Shown here one piece after another: positions 22,146-31,260 of a DNA stretch of 64,000 nt; positions within the stretch are counted from its first letter, which is position 1, and the number at the start of each line of letters is the position of its first letter. The position numbers and the translations under genes were made by a program. This DNA is from Eumeta japonica (taxonomy: Eukaryota; Arthropoda; Insecta; Lepidoptera; Psychidae): contig BGZK01000102.1 in assembly GCA_005406025.1 (NCBI GenBank), positions 310,001 to 374,000 on the forward strand. The letters run 5' to 3'. Under the pieces are notes generated by a model that worked only from the letters and a program-made list of their open reading frames with translations, searched no databases and had not been told where the DNA came from.

Positions 22146-23157
22146 ATGAATGTAAGCAATACTGTTTTTGATAAAGATGTAAAGAAAAAAATAATTAAAT
22201 CTGTATCATCAATTAAAAATAAAGTGAAAGAATTGAAATCGAATGATTTAAATACGTCTCTAATATTTGAAAAAACCTTTAAACCTATTACCGAACCATT
22301 AAATATACTAGCTGGTCAGGTTGATAAAAAAAAAGAAAAATTTACAAAAGACATATCTGAAAATAACTCTATTTCACCTACACCATATAGAACTAAGAAA
22401 ACATTGAATTATTCTTTACCTACACTGTTTTCAACTCCGAATAAAAGAGGAAGATAATGACTGCCACCTCAATCGAGGATGACTTAGAATCATTCGACTA
22501 TTCTAATAGTTTGTCTCCCAAAGGATTAGAAACAGATGAAATAAATGTTGAAGAAAATTTCATCACACCTACATCACAATCAACCCCTTTATCAAGTAAA
22601 TACTTGCAAGATTTTATGATATCTCCGAACAAAAATTCCGTTCGGAGTACGTTTACAAGATAATGAACTCTATATTGGGGATACCGTTTTGAAAATTGAT
22701 AAAGATGATTTATACATCAAAATATTAAATATAAAAGTAGTCCAGGTCTGATGGAATTATTATTCAGGAAAACCCAAATAAGAACCTTATTGTAAAGAAG
22801 ATTTAACAAATTATTCTAAAATAATAAATAGTACAAACTTATTACGCCGTGGTCATCACCCTAGTGGTCAAATACAAGGTGATAAAAGTTACAAATATAA
22901 ACATATCGTAAAAAATTTTACATGATGAAAAAGATGGAGAAGGATTGCTAGTAAAAATGTTATAAAAATAATAATTACACTTTTGGGATGATCCTAATGA
23001 ATTAGTAGATAGATTAAAATTACTAATAGCATCTCAATCAGCTGGGCACAATGGACACACAAATGAAATTTTATCTATATTAGAAGAACTCATTGAAGCA
23101 AACATTATTAAAAACCTTCAAAAATTTTTACTGAAACAAGGAATTATTTTATATTAA
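22146..23157 (+). pseudogene. conserved Polinton protein of DUF8207 type, frameshifted
   Basis: The N-terminal frame (22146-22457) has a Lys-rich helical start, then EKTFKPITEPLNIL. A second open frame (22457-22663, its ATG overlapping the first stop as TAATG) is acidic and Ser/Thr-rich. Downstream pieces in shifting frames show LQDNELYIGD, GLMELLF, a RRGHHPSGQIQGDKSYKYK block and WDDPNELVDRLKLLIASQ with a closing ILEELIEANII, ending at TAA 23157. These blocks are the hallmark of a protein common to arthropod Polintons and annotated DUF8207 in insects. Its role is unknown. At least four breaks occur, two in A or T runs. Confidence 0.75.
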
Positions 23158-23229
23158 GTGGAACTAATTTCTATTTATTTTTATTTTAGAATATATAATA
23201 GATATTGTTTTATATTTTACATTACGACA

Positions 23230-23563
23230 ATGCCGCTCGATAAGTTCGGACATTATTTAAGTGATGATGTATGGTACAACTCTCGTGGTAAAAAATTTTG
23301 ATTTCGGTGGTAAAAGGTTGTCATATGTTGGTCGAGGTATTGATAAATCTGATGTTATTATAAAAGATCAGATGGATAGTTCCATAAAACTTCTAAATAA
23401 TAGCTTAAAGTTGTATGTGCAAGAACAAGTAAACGATTTAAAATAAAATTGGTAATGAACTTAAAACTATGTGAGAGATGAAGATTTAGCAGAGCGTATG
23501 TCATATATTCAATCTGAAAATAAATTAAAAGAAGAAAATAGCAAATTAAAATATAATACGTAA
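23230..23563 (+). pseudogene. small coiled-coil Polinton protein, frameshifted
   Basis: Starts MPLDKFGHYLSDD at 23230, breaks at a TGA near 23300, continues in the next frame (RLSYVGRGIDKSDVIIKDQ, then a helical SSIKLLNNSLKLYVQEQ) and shifts again to finish with a Lys/Glu-rich coil (ENKLKEENSKLKYNT). Its TAA at 23561-23563 overlaps the integrase ATG by one base. Family members I recall begin MPLDKFG and contain a central GxPxDxxDxxTK-like motif. Function is unknown; it may oligomerise. Confidence 0.6.
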
Positions 23564-24502
23564 TGAGTAAATATCAGGTTGTACAAGAATTACATAAACA
23601 AGCTCGCAAAAACTTCGAGCGGAGATGGTTTATTCAAAAATATAGATGATACATGGCAATTAGATTTAATTGATATGCAAAAATATTCTCGTTATAACAA
23701 TGGGTGTAAATATATTTTAATATGTATAGATACGTTTTCAAAGTATGCTTGGGCGCATCCTTTAAAACAAAGACTGGTGAAGAAATAGTTCAAGCTTTAC
23801 AATATATCTTAAAACAAGCAATCGAGTCCCGAAAAACGTACAGTCCGATAATGGAACAGAATTTTATAACTCAAACTTTAAGAAATTAATGAAAGATCGT
23901 AAAATTAATCATTATTCTTCATACAGCATTCTTAAAGCAAGTATTGCGGAACGTTTAATTAAAACAATAAAAAATTGGCTATGGCAGTATTTCAGCTTAT
24001 CAGGATCATACCATTGGGTAAAAGAAATTAAATTAATAATGCAAAAATATAATAACAAAGTTCATAGAACTATTAAAATGAGACCGACGGATGTTAATAA
24101 AAATAACGAAGGGAAACTTTTATCAACTGTGTACAATCACATTCGAACGAAAATAAAACCTAAATATTGTGTTGGTGATAACGTTCGAATAAGTAAGTAT
24201 AAAGCTATGTTTGATAAAGGTTACACTCCCAATTGGACCACGGAGATTTTCAAAATAAGAAAAGTGCAAAACACTAACCCAGTCACTTATTTATTACAAG
24301 ACTACAAAGGTGAGAAGATTTTAGGAGGATTTTATGAACAAGAACTTCAGAAGGCTATGTATCCCGATGTTTACTTAGTTGAGAAGATCTTAAAAAAAAA
24401 CGTGGAAAAAAAGTTTTTGTTAAATGGTTGGGATTTCCCAATTCTTATAATAGTTGGATTAATAAAGATAATTATCTGAATTATATTGGTATTTTATTTT
24501 AA
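23563..24502 (+). pseudogene. INT: retroviral-type integrase with C-terminal chromodomain, frameshifted
   Basis: Catalyses insertion of the element. The N-terminus ELHKQARKNFERR is typical of Polinton INT. The rve core has the first Asp in WQLDLIDM (23.66 kb), CIDTFSKYAWAHPL, the second Asp in QSDNGTEFYNS (23.85 kb) and the Glu in SIAERLIKTIKNWLWQYF (23.95 kb): a complete D,D,E triad. The SH3-like region has VGDNVRISKYK, FDKGYTPNWTTEIFKI and YLLQDYKGE. The C-terminus, after an A-run frameshift at about 24400, reads VFVKWLGFPNSYNSW, a chromodomain signature. The frame changes near 23630, 23770, 23825 and 24400; the 23770 and 24400 events are in A runs. The start ATG overlaps the preceding stop. 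Confidence 0.93.
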
Positions 24503-24576
24503 TCCTCTTTTAATGTATACAAAACTTTATTCAGTGTACTACAACAATGTTGTCTTCTGATAAAGGATATGTGAGT
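24491..24576 (+). promoter_or_regulatory. TATA-like / TCAGT start with short leader ORF and donor site
   Basis: A tattttattt run (24491-24500) precedes tcagtg (24530-24535). Eight codons after ATG 24547 (MLSSDKGY) comes GTGAGT at 24571 in phase 0. The arrangement repeats that at 24952-25026 and recalls 21798-21845. Confidence 0.4.
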
Positions 24577-24634
24577 ATTATATAAATATACATATAATTA
24601 AATGACAAGAATATTATCACGCTGTAGTGACCAC

Positions 24635-24657
24635 CTTTTACAATTTTATTGTAAAAG
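24635..24657. terminator. 10-bp-stem hairpin downstream of the integrase gene
   Basis: cttttacaat, loop ttt, attgtaaaag. It lies ~130 bp after the integrase stop. A role in 3'-end formation is only a guess; I see no clear poly(A) signal tied to it. Confidence 0.35.
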
Positions 24658-24853
24658 TGACTAAAGTCTTGTCTTATTATCATACTTATTGTTTCAAAAC
24701 ATTTATATATGTATTTATAGTTATTAATATTTTATTACACACTATTACATATTTTCGAATAAGTATTAAAGGTATTATTCATAAGTCTTCATTTGCTTAA
24801 GTATATGCTCATCCTAATATGAAATTATTGATAGCAAAATGATAAGTAGAGGG

Positions 24854-25026
24854 TATAAATATTGCGAAATGAACCACTGAAGTTGCACTTTTAAATTTGC
24901 ATTGCAGTGACATTGCATACTCTCTTTTTTAATATCTTAAAAAGTGAAACAATGTTTATCACAAATTTAATTAATTATACAGTTATCTTTTACATACAAT
25001 CAGCTATGGAGAAAAGAAATGTGAGT
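24854..25026 (+). other. TATA box, 23-codon leader exon and splice donor
   Basis: tataaat at 24854 stands upstream of ATG 24952, whose frame (MFITNLINYTVIFYIQSAME...) reaches AAT followed by GTGAGT at 25021, again in phase 0. The peptide is hydrophobic, like a signal peptide. If spliced to the strong acceptor near 25495 (a run of ~14 T then CAG), it could front the downstream ORF. Confidence 0.35.
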
Positions 25027-25109
25027 ATAACTGTTCATTATACCGAAAGTGTTAAAAGAAGTAACTGTACTGTTAAAACTAGGTAAATTCTTTGCTTCCT
25101 ATTCAAACC

Positions 25110-25407
25110 ATGAGTTCGTTGATAGATAAATTAAATGAGTGCGGTGCGGGTATACAGTGGATAAAATTATCGAATCTAGAAGTAAACGTACCCTACAAAA
25201 TAACAAAAATTTTCAAAAAGTCAAATTTTGAGGAAGGAGCAGGTCGTAGCAATGATTGAACAAGGTTTGGTAGGCCTTCCAAATAGGTTTACCACCTTAA
25301 CGAATGAAGATATTTCAAATATGAATAATTTAAGATCATTGTATATGTATATTCGAGGAAAGATAGGAGTTACATATAAAATCGAATTTTCTGATAACTT
25401 AAATTAA
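25110..25407 (+). pseudogene. small conserved Polinton-associated protein, one frameshift
   Basis: Starts MSSLIDKLNECGAGIQWIKL, with LEVNVPYKITKIFKK in the middle, and breaks near 25240. It resumes as VVAMIEQGLVGLPNRFTTL then TNEDISNMNNL and ends YKIEFSDNLN at TAA 25407. The pattern (short beta-rich protein with a 'LP.R(Y/F)..LT.EDI' segment near the end) is one I have seen in predicted proteins from insect Polintons and insect-virus relics. No catalytic motif is visible and function is unknown. Confidence 0.5.
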
Positions 25408-25497
25408 ATAAATAAAAAAGTTAGTCTAAAATTATTGTAGCAATTGATCCTTTTTATTTTACGGATAGTTGTATAATTATTTTTTTTTTTTTCAGAG

Positions 25498-25677
25498 TAC
25501 TTATATTGTGGAGAAAATTTCAGAGACATAGAGAGCTCATTTACATCGTCGATGATGGAAAATAATCAAGAATTCAAGGAAAATAAAAATAAGTTCGTAC
25601 ATTTATTGTCTAAGCACGAATTATTGAAAAATGGACAAAAGGAATACCACATACAACACTATATTCTAGTGTTTTAA
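25498..25677 (+). CDS. orphan ORF, possibly a second exon
   Basis: Open from a strong acceptor (poly-T then cagag) to TAA 25677. It reads YLYCGENFRDIESSFTSS, then a Lys/Asn-rich helical part (FKENKNKFVHLLSKHELL). With the acceptor taken after cagag it is in phase 0 with the leader exons at 24547 and 24952. A one-base change near 25640 would open another frame toward the next ORF, so it may be part of a longer gene. Not recognised. Confidence 0.3.
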   Translation, partial: YLYCGENFRDIESSFTSSMMENNQEFKENKNKFVHLLSKHELLKNGQKEYHIQHYILVF

Positions 25678-25690
25678 AATTTTACAAAGT

Positions 25691-26047
25691 ATGTATAATA
25701 GCACAAATTATACATGCTATTATCAACTAATTACATATTGGGATAGCATATGTGAATGTATTGAAACTAAAATATACAGTAACGTAACATATGAAACTTT
25801 CTTGAAAGTCATCATAGAAATGTCTGAAGATGATTTTATTTATAATTTTGATGATTCGAGTATAAATAAATTTCTATGTATATTGTTTGCTATCTTAGGA
25901 GATTATATAGACACGTCTTCAACAGTGTCTGCATATGATAGATTCTTTTCTGATCATGAAGATGATAACGATTCTGATAACGACGAAAATAAGGAAAATT
26001 ATTTGAAAATATATAATAACTTTGTACAAAGTCAGAATTGTATATAA
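25691..26047 (+). CDS. orphan 118-aa protein with acidic C-terminus
   Basis: Intact frame from ATG 25691 to TAA. The N-terminal ~85 residues are mixed Tyr/Ile/Cys-rich and look globular (YWDSICECIETKIYSN, FLKVIIEMSEDDFIY, FLCILFAILGDYI). The C-terminus is strongly acidic, with HEDDNDSDNDENKEN. Not recognised. It lies between the small conserved protein and the BIR gene in the accessory end of the element, where host-interaction genes are expected. A helical bundle with an acidic tail is the most that can be said. Confidence 0.5.
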   Translation: MYNSTNYTCYYQLITYWDSICECIETKIYSNVTYETFLKVIIEMSEDDFIYNFDDSSINKFLCILFAILGDYIDTSSTVSAYDRFFSDHEDDNDSDNDENKENYLKIYNNFVQSQNCI

Positions 26048-26232
26048 CTATTTTTCCAATTCGTTCTAATTATATAAATAAATTAGATGGTATTATGAAA
26101 TATAAATTCAGTGTAATATTTTTTGGCTTTTAAGTAACACATTTAATTTGCTTACCCTTGTTTAAAATTAGAATTGTGTATTTTAAAAATAATGAATACT
26201 ACATATCAAGAATCTAATAAAATAATGATCAC

Positions 26233-26550
26233 GTGTGCAATCCTGCATACCCGCAATATGCAACCACATCTGCTCGTCTTATCACTTTTAAGGAATGGCC
26301 TAAATCGTTACCAGTAAAACCTGAAGATCTAGCAGATGCAGGATTTTTCTACACAGGTCGAAGTGATAAAACTCTATGCTTTTATTGTGGCGGTGGTTTA
26401 AGAGACTGGAAAGATAATGACAATCCGTGGGAGGAACATGCCGTATGGTTTGCACGGTGTAAGTTTCTATTGTTGGTGAAAGGGAATGAATATGTGCAAC
26501 GTGTTGTTACAGAAAATTGTCTTATATTTCCTTCCACAAACCATCTGTAG
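26233..26550 (+). CDS. single-BIR inhibitor-of-apoptosis protein
   Basis: A canonical BIR zinc fold: Cys49-x2-Cys52-x16-His69-x6-Cys76 (CFYCGGGLRDW, then NPWEEHAVWFARC), preceded by ARLITFKEWP and the helix LADAGFFYTG. The GGGLRDW...D.PW.EH segment is typical of IAP BIRs that bind IAP-binding motifs of caspases and their antagonists. C-terminal to it a helix (LLLVKGNEYVQRVV) matches the usual post-BIR helix, then a short tail ends the frame. No RING, second BIR or CARD is visible, so at ~106 residues it is much shorter than insect or baculovirus IAPs. No ATG is in frame: the frame opens at GTG 26233, while an ATG at 26191 is in another frame, so the start is shifted or on an upstream exon. 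Likely role: delaying death of the infected cell. Confidence 0.88.
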   Translation: MCNPAYPQYATTSARLITFKEWPKSLPVKPEDLADAGFFYTGRSDKTLCFYCGGGLRDWKDNDNPWEEHAVWFARCKFLLLVKGNEYVQRVVTENCLIFPSTNHL

Positions 26551-27115
26551 AGAGTTAATGTTGTAATAATTGTAATTAAATATAAAAAATGTAATCAACG
26601 AACTTATAAAAATTTCTCCACAACAAAGCGTTTCTTTTTTTACTGTAATCATTAACATTAATATTTTTTTCTTCTTGTAATAATTTGTAATCTATAAATA
26701 TTAAGATAAAAATGTAATCATATTTTTAGTACTAAGTCAACAAATAAATATTCATACGCTTATTTTCTTTCGTTTTATTTTCTTATAACTTCAACAAAAA
26801 AAAAAATAGTAACGTACAATTATCAATTCATAATAAAAAAAACATATTATCTACAATTCTCACAACCACTATTTCAGTGAGCTCTTATCAAAGTTCAAGT
26901 TCATTTTGCTTCCGTTGTCGCTTATAATGACTCAATATAAATATAGTATATTTTATTTCTCGGATAACTATCACCTGTACAAATTAAAAAAATAACTACA
27001 GTAAAATCAATGGTAATTATATTCAAAGAAAATATTTAGAACATTGTTTGTTGATGAATTATATAAGCTAATTAGACAGGATAAGTAAAACTCGAACGAA
27101 CAAAAACAAAAAGCA
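26551..27115. other. right subterminal non-coding region
   Basis: Very AT-rich sequence between the BIR gene and the repeated terminal sequence. Several aataaa words (for example near 26740) could serve plus-strand 3' ends. No coding frame is supported. Confidence 0.6.
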
Positions 27116-27196
27116 GCAAACGATTCACAACCTTATCATCATACACATAAGGCTCATATGCTTTGACAAAACAGTGAACCAGAACCTACAATTTCA
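27116..27196. repeat. diverged internal copy of the element's right terminus
   Basis: gcaaacgattcacaacctta...acaaaacagtgaaccagaac parallels the outer end gcaaacgattctcgccttta...gcaaaacagtgagccagaac at 27811-27893. It has the same orientation and nearly the same length, with roughly four of five bases identical by eye. It abuts the inner border of the right inverted repeat; the left side has no counterpart. Confidence 0.85.
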
Positions 27197-27898
27197 CCCT
27201 CATCGACACGCTCCACCGAAGCACCCTCCCCGCGCCCGGGGCCGTCCACGGAGCGCCGGCGTCCCCGGGGCCGGGGCCGGGGGCGCCGACGCAGCGCCAG
27301 CGCTCCGCCGCCGGCGGCCCGGCACACGCGCGCACCGGAGGGCCCGGCCCGTCGGCGCAGCCCCACCCTCCCGGACCGGCACGGGAGCGCCCCGGAGGCC
27401 CGGGCCGTCGGCGCAGCCCCGGACCGGGACGGGAGCGCCCGGCGGCCCGCCCGCGCACCGGCGGAGGGCCCGGGCCCTCGGCGCAGCCCCGGACCGGGAC
27501 GGGAGCGCCCGCCTCGGCGGCGCCCGGAGGGCCCGGGCCCTCGGCGCAGCCCCGGACCGGGACGGGAGCGCCCGGCCGCGGCGGCGGCCCGGGGCCCCGG
27601 CACGGTATATGTCGCCCGGGGCCCGGGCCGTCGGCGCAGCCCCGGACCGGGACGGGAGCGCCCGCCGCTAAGCGCCCCGAGGGGCCCGGCCCGTCGGCGC
27701 AGCCGGACCGGGACGGAGCGCCCGGCCGCGGCGACGGCCCGGGGCCCCGGCACGGTATATGTATGGAGGAACAAAACGCGATTTTTCGACCGTGGGAAAA
27801 ACGACTTACTGCAAACGATTCTCGCCTTTATTGCTATACACATAAGGCTCAAATGCCTTGGCAAAACAGTGAGCCAGAACCGGCAATAAACACCTACT
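27197..27898. repeat. right terminal inverted repeat (~702 bp)
   Basis: Reverse complement of the left repeat, ending cggcaataaacacctact. It also carries six GC-rich units (core ccggaccgggacgggag, near 27372 as a variant, then 27415, 27487, 27549, 27639 and 27703, the last shortened). Small indels distinguish it from the left copy, but the outer 150 bp is almost identical. Long Ala/Pro/Arg/Gly-rich open frames on both strands are composition artefacts. Confidence 0.95.
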
Positions 27899-27904
27899 TT
27901 CATT
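27899..27904. repeat. right target site duplication (ttcatt)
   Basis: Exact match to 12076-12081, immediately outside the right inverted repeat. Confidence 0.95.
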
Positions 27905-30900
27905 CTGAACAGACGCCGCATGGGGTGTGCCATCTCTTTCTTCCTCCCTGCATGATATACGGAAAGACCTGACGCTACCCCTTCTTTAGAGCGGAGCCGT
28001 CTTCCATTGCTTAAAATCTTTTTTGACCCACGTCTTAACTTGAGAAATGGTATGGTACAGTGGTGCACATAAATGTAGACTAAAATTTCCAACATACAAC
28101 GTTTTCTATATCTTCGAAGCTTTCAGTGAACTGTAACCTAAAGTCGTGTTAACCTCTGGGCCGACACCGGTCATACATGAATATTTTTATTTGACCGACA
28201 ATAATTACATGTTTGCGAGTACATCAGACGCCCGAGTCAACAACGGACCGGCGAACGAATTCGGCTTTGACGCGGACACGACAGAATCGGTATTCTAAAA
28301 AAAACCCCGTATTTCGCAGACTACACAGGAATCAATTTGACTAAGGCTACAGCGGATTACGCGGCGGCCCCTTTGACGTGCGGCGCATCAAAGCGATCAT
28401 CACAATCTCTCGACTTAATCTGGCTGCGATTTTTTTTTTTGCTTTAAAGCGCTGACAGAAACGGTTCTGTTTAAATCTGTGTTGTACCGGAGATATTAGG
28501 CCAGAAATGAAGACATTCAAACAAAATCCCGAGTACATTAAAAAAATTAACGCCACCAAATTGCGCCATTTCAAATGTAAATTTGAAAACGTACCCAACG
28601 TTATGTTATATTGTAACCGTTTCCCGGCCGTTCCGCTGTACATAAATTAATATATGTCAACTAATATTTCTGACGCAGATTTCGATCTCGATGCTGTTTA
28701 TTATTCCAATACCGGTGCTCGACGCTAATCTTCATATTGCTTTAGACATTGCTACTATTTCTTTGATATTCATGCAGTATATCTCTTTTCTATAAAAAAC
28801 AACCAATGAAGTATTCCAAGAGATAATCTATGTCCATGCAAAATTTGAATACAATCCATTCCTCCGTTCTGAAGCTTGCCAGCATAAACAAAGAGACATT
28901 AAATTTTATTTCTGTATTTATATAAATCAGAATCTTATTTTGTGAACTTGATTTAAATGTTAATGTTGGAAAAGAGTATTGTAAAGATGAATCGCAAGTC
29001 CTTTTTATTTACACGTCATTTGGCGATAACTAAATTATTACATTATTAGTGCAAAATTTTTAAAAATTCAGTTTTGCCGTTACCTTGAATCTTTTTACTA
29101 ATCATAAAGGTTAATCAACCTGTAGCAACAAATATCTGAACATTTAAGAAAAATGTTATTGACGGGTACATAGTTTTGATAATAAATGAATGGAAAATTC
29201 CTAGTGAAATCGCGAAATGCCCACATTTAAAATATAAATTAATAAATATTTTTAACGTAAGCTCTATGCGATCGCGATGAATAAACACGATTACATTTCT
29301 AAATATCCTATATCGAAGACTTTGATGCCAGAAACGAATTCTATCAACGGTCGTAGCGAACTCAACTCGCTTTCGGCCTTTTCATTAACTAAACAAGGCG
29401 AGCCTAAAATAATTAAAACTCCGATGCGTATTAAAAAGCTCCCGAAAACGGTTTATTTTTGTTCGGCTTACGCGCGTTTTCTCGTAGGGATTTCGCAATT
29501 GTATAATCACGTGTTAACTGATTTTTGAGAGCAATAACTCTTTAATACGTGAAAAAATCTAATTGTTCGATTATTCTAAAATGAAACAACACGCTTTTTT
29601 TTCCAAAATTAAAAAACACGTTCATTTCATGAACGTTTACTCTCCAATTTGCAATAACATTATGACGAGTTGTCATAAAGTATATAAAATTTTATAAAAT
29701 CAACGTAGTAATATTCATAAACAGTAGTCTCAATTAGAACTACTGTTTCATGCGTTCTAAACGAAATCTGTCCATCACGGTCCATTTTCTTAAAGCCTAC
29801 GTGACTTTTTGAGTAATTCGGACTATCAGATACATATAATGCGTGCAAAGTTTAAAATTCTTAAGTAAAACAATAAGAATTATCACTAAGAATCAAAGAT
29901 ATTATCGCAAACCTTTTAACCTTGTTCTGTCTTTTGTCAACAAAAGAAGAGTTTAAAACAAATACAAATTAATAAACTTTAGCACTTGCATATTTTTACA
30001 AAACAAACCCTTATATAAGTGCCCTCTTTATATAAAAAATATGCGAATACTTCACAGCAAAAACTGGTAAATCTTTTCTCAAAATTGTAATAATTTCTAT
30101 TAAAATATTATGACTGAGCGGGCGATCTTCTTGAACTTCTCTGTCTAGATTTTATACACAAATACTAATTTCAAGGCATCCGAGCAAACCCTCTAAGGTC
30201 TCTCGAAAGCTTAACATACTTCCCAAATATGCGTACCGATCACTTTATTTTGTGTGACGTACGATAAAGTTGTCAAATTGTGAAGACATTACGAAATCTG
30301 TAAAACTTATAAAGTACGGATCGATTGCAAAACTACCAAACATGGTTGACTAATACGCGGATGATCATTATACAAGCTCTAGTTCGTGTAGGCGAGCAGA
30401 CGATGCAGGGCTATCAGTTTATGTGGATATATAAGCATCCGTGCTTGTAGTCACATAACGGTACCGTTTAATGGCGTTCGCGTTATTTATAGTCCGGACT
30501 AAATAAAACGCTGTAAGAACAAACAGAGCAGTCCCGAAGAGTGTTGCTCCGGGTTCTTATTGGGGTCCCGCCCGAGTTTACTTTGCGCGCGTTATTGCTG
30601 TCCAAGTTTTCAGAGCGACTGATACTGCGGACTTCAGTTTCGGGTAACTTCGGTATCTCAACTGACGCCTTATCGCGAATGAAATTGGAAGGTTCTTCTG
30701 CTCCCGTAAAAATGTTCAGATAAGTCGCGATTCGAGATCAAATGAAATGTGATTTGTCAGATCTCGCGAAATCTTAAACCCGTTATTTGTCGTATAGCGT
30801 GTGAGATATTTTGAATTACTAGTTTACGATTGTAGTTGTTATTACTAAAGTTTTTTCTACGTGAATCTTTATATGGAAGAAGAAAATAGAAGAAAACTTA

Positions 30901-30984
30901 TTGTTAGCGTTTGAATTAATCAGTACCTAAATATTATATGAACTAAACTCTCTTGTCTTCTTACTTTATTATAATTTTTTTATA
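27905..30984. other. gene-free right flank
   Basis: Mixed AT-rich host DNA; open frames are short and unrecognised. Slightly GC-richer patches near 28140-28400 and 30500-30730 have no supported gene. Confidence 0.5.
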
Positions 30985-31260
30985 TAACACATTCGAGGGT
31001 CAAATGAGTAACCGAGCCATTATAGAGTAAATGGTAAACGCCGCCCTTGAACTCTGGCAACCCCAGAAGAGTCACCAGCGCTTTGCCAGCCTCTTGGGAG
31101 GGAATAGAATATATGATAGAGGGTGATCGAGTTGATAAAAGTGTAAGAGAGGGGAATGAGGGGAATCCGCCACCGCAACTCTCACTCTCTGGACGAGGCA
31201 ACAGCGCAAGCTTGTACTTCTCGAACGTATTCTGTGAGAGTATGATATTTCACACATCGA
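30985..31260 (-). repeat. dispersed lepidopteran repeat family, copy 3 (inverted)
   Basis: Read on the minus strand it has 'actctcacagaatac', 'gagtgagagttgcggtggcg', a C-rich block, then 'cccaagaggctggcaaagcg' and 'ctggggttgcc', ending A-rich near 30980. Confidence 0.65.

Larger units (their letters stand above)
12082..27898. mobile_element. complete Polinton/Maverick (adintovirus-like) element
   Basis: A 15.8-kb unit has long terminal inverted repeats, AG...CT ends and a perfect 6-bp target duplication. Inside it carries the Polinton hallmark set: protein-primed family B DNA polymerase, retroviral-type integrase with chromodomain, FtsK/HerA-like packaging ATPase, adenovirus-type cysteine protease, double-jelly-roll major capsid and single-jelly-roll penton proteins. 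It also has a PLA2-domain protein and pX-like protein, as in adintoviruses, and a BIR protein. Capsid, replication and maturation genes lie on the minus strand (13.2-21.0 kb). ATPase, integrase and accessory genes lie on the plus strand (21.1-26.6 kb). Most large genes are frameshifted as read, so this copy is either damaged or sequenced with indel errors. Confidence 0.96.

Noticed and set aside
21904..22159. Minus-strand frames reading repeated LFNRY/IPLQQV words
   Set aside because: They translate the 22-bp iteron array; the period is not a multiple of three, so the repeats appear in all frames.
27154..28095. 313-codon minus-strand open frame, the longest in the window
   Set aside because: It runs through the GC-rich right inverted repeat and across the element border into host DNA, so it cannot be a gene of either.
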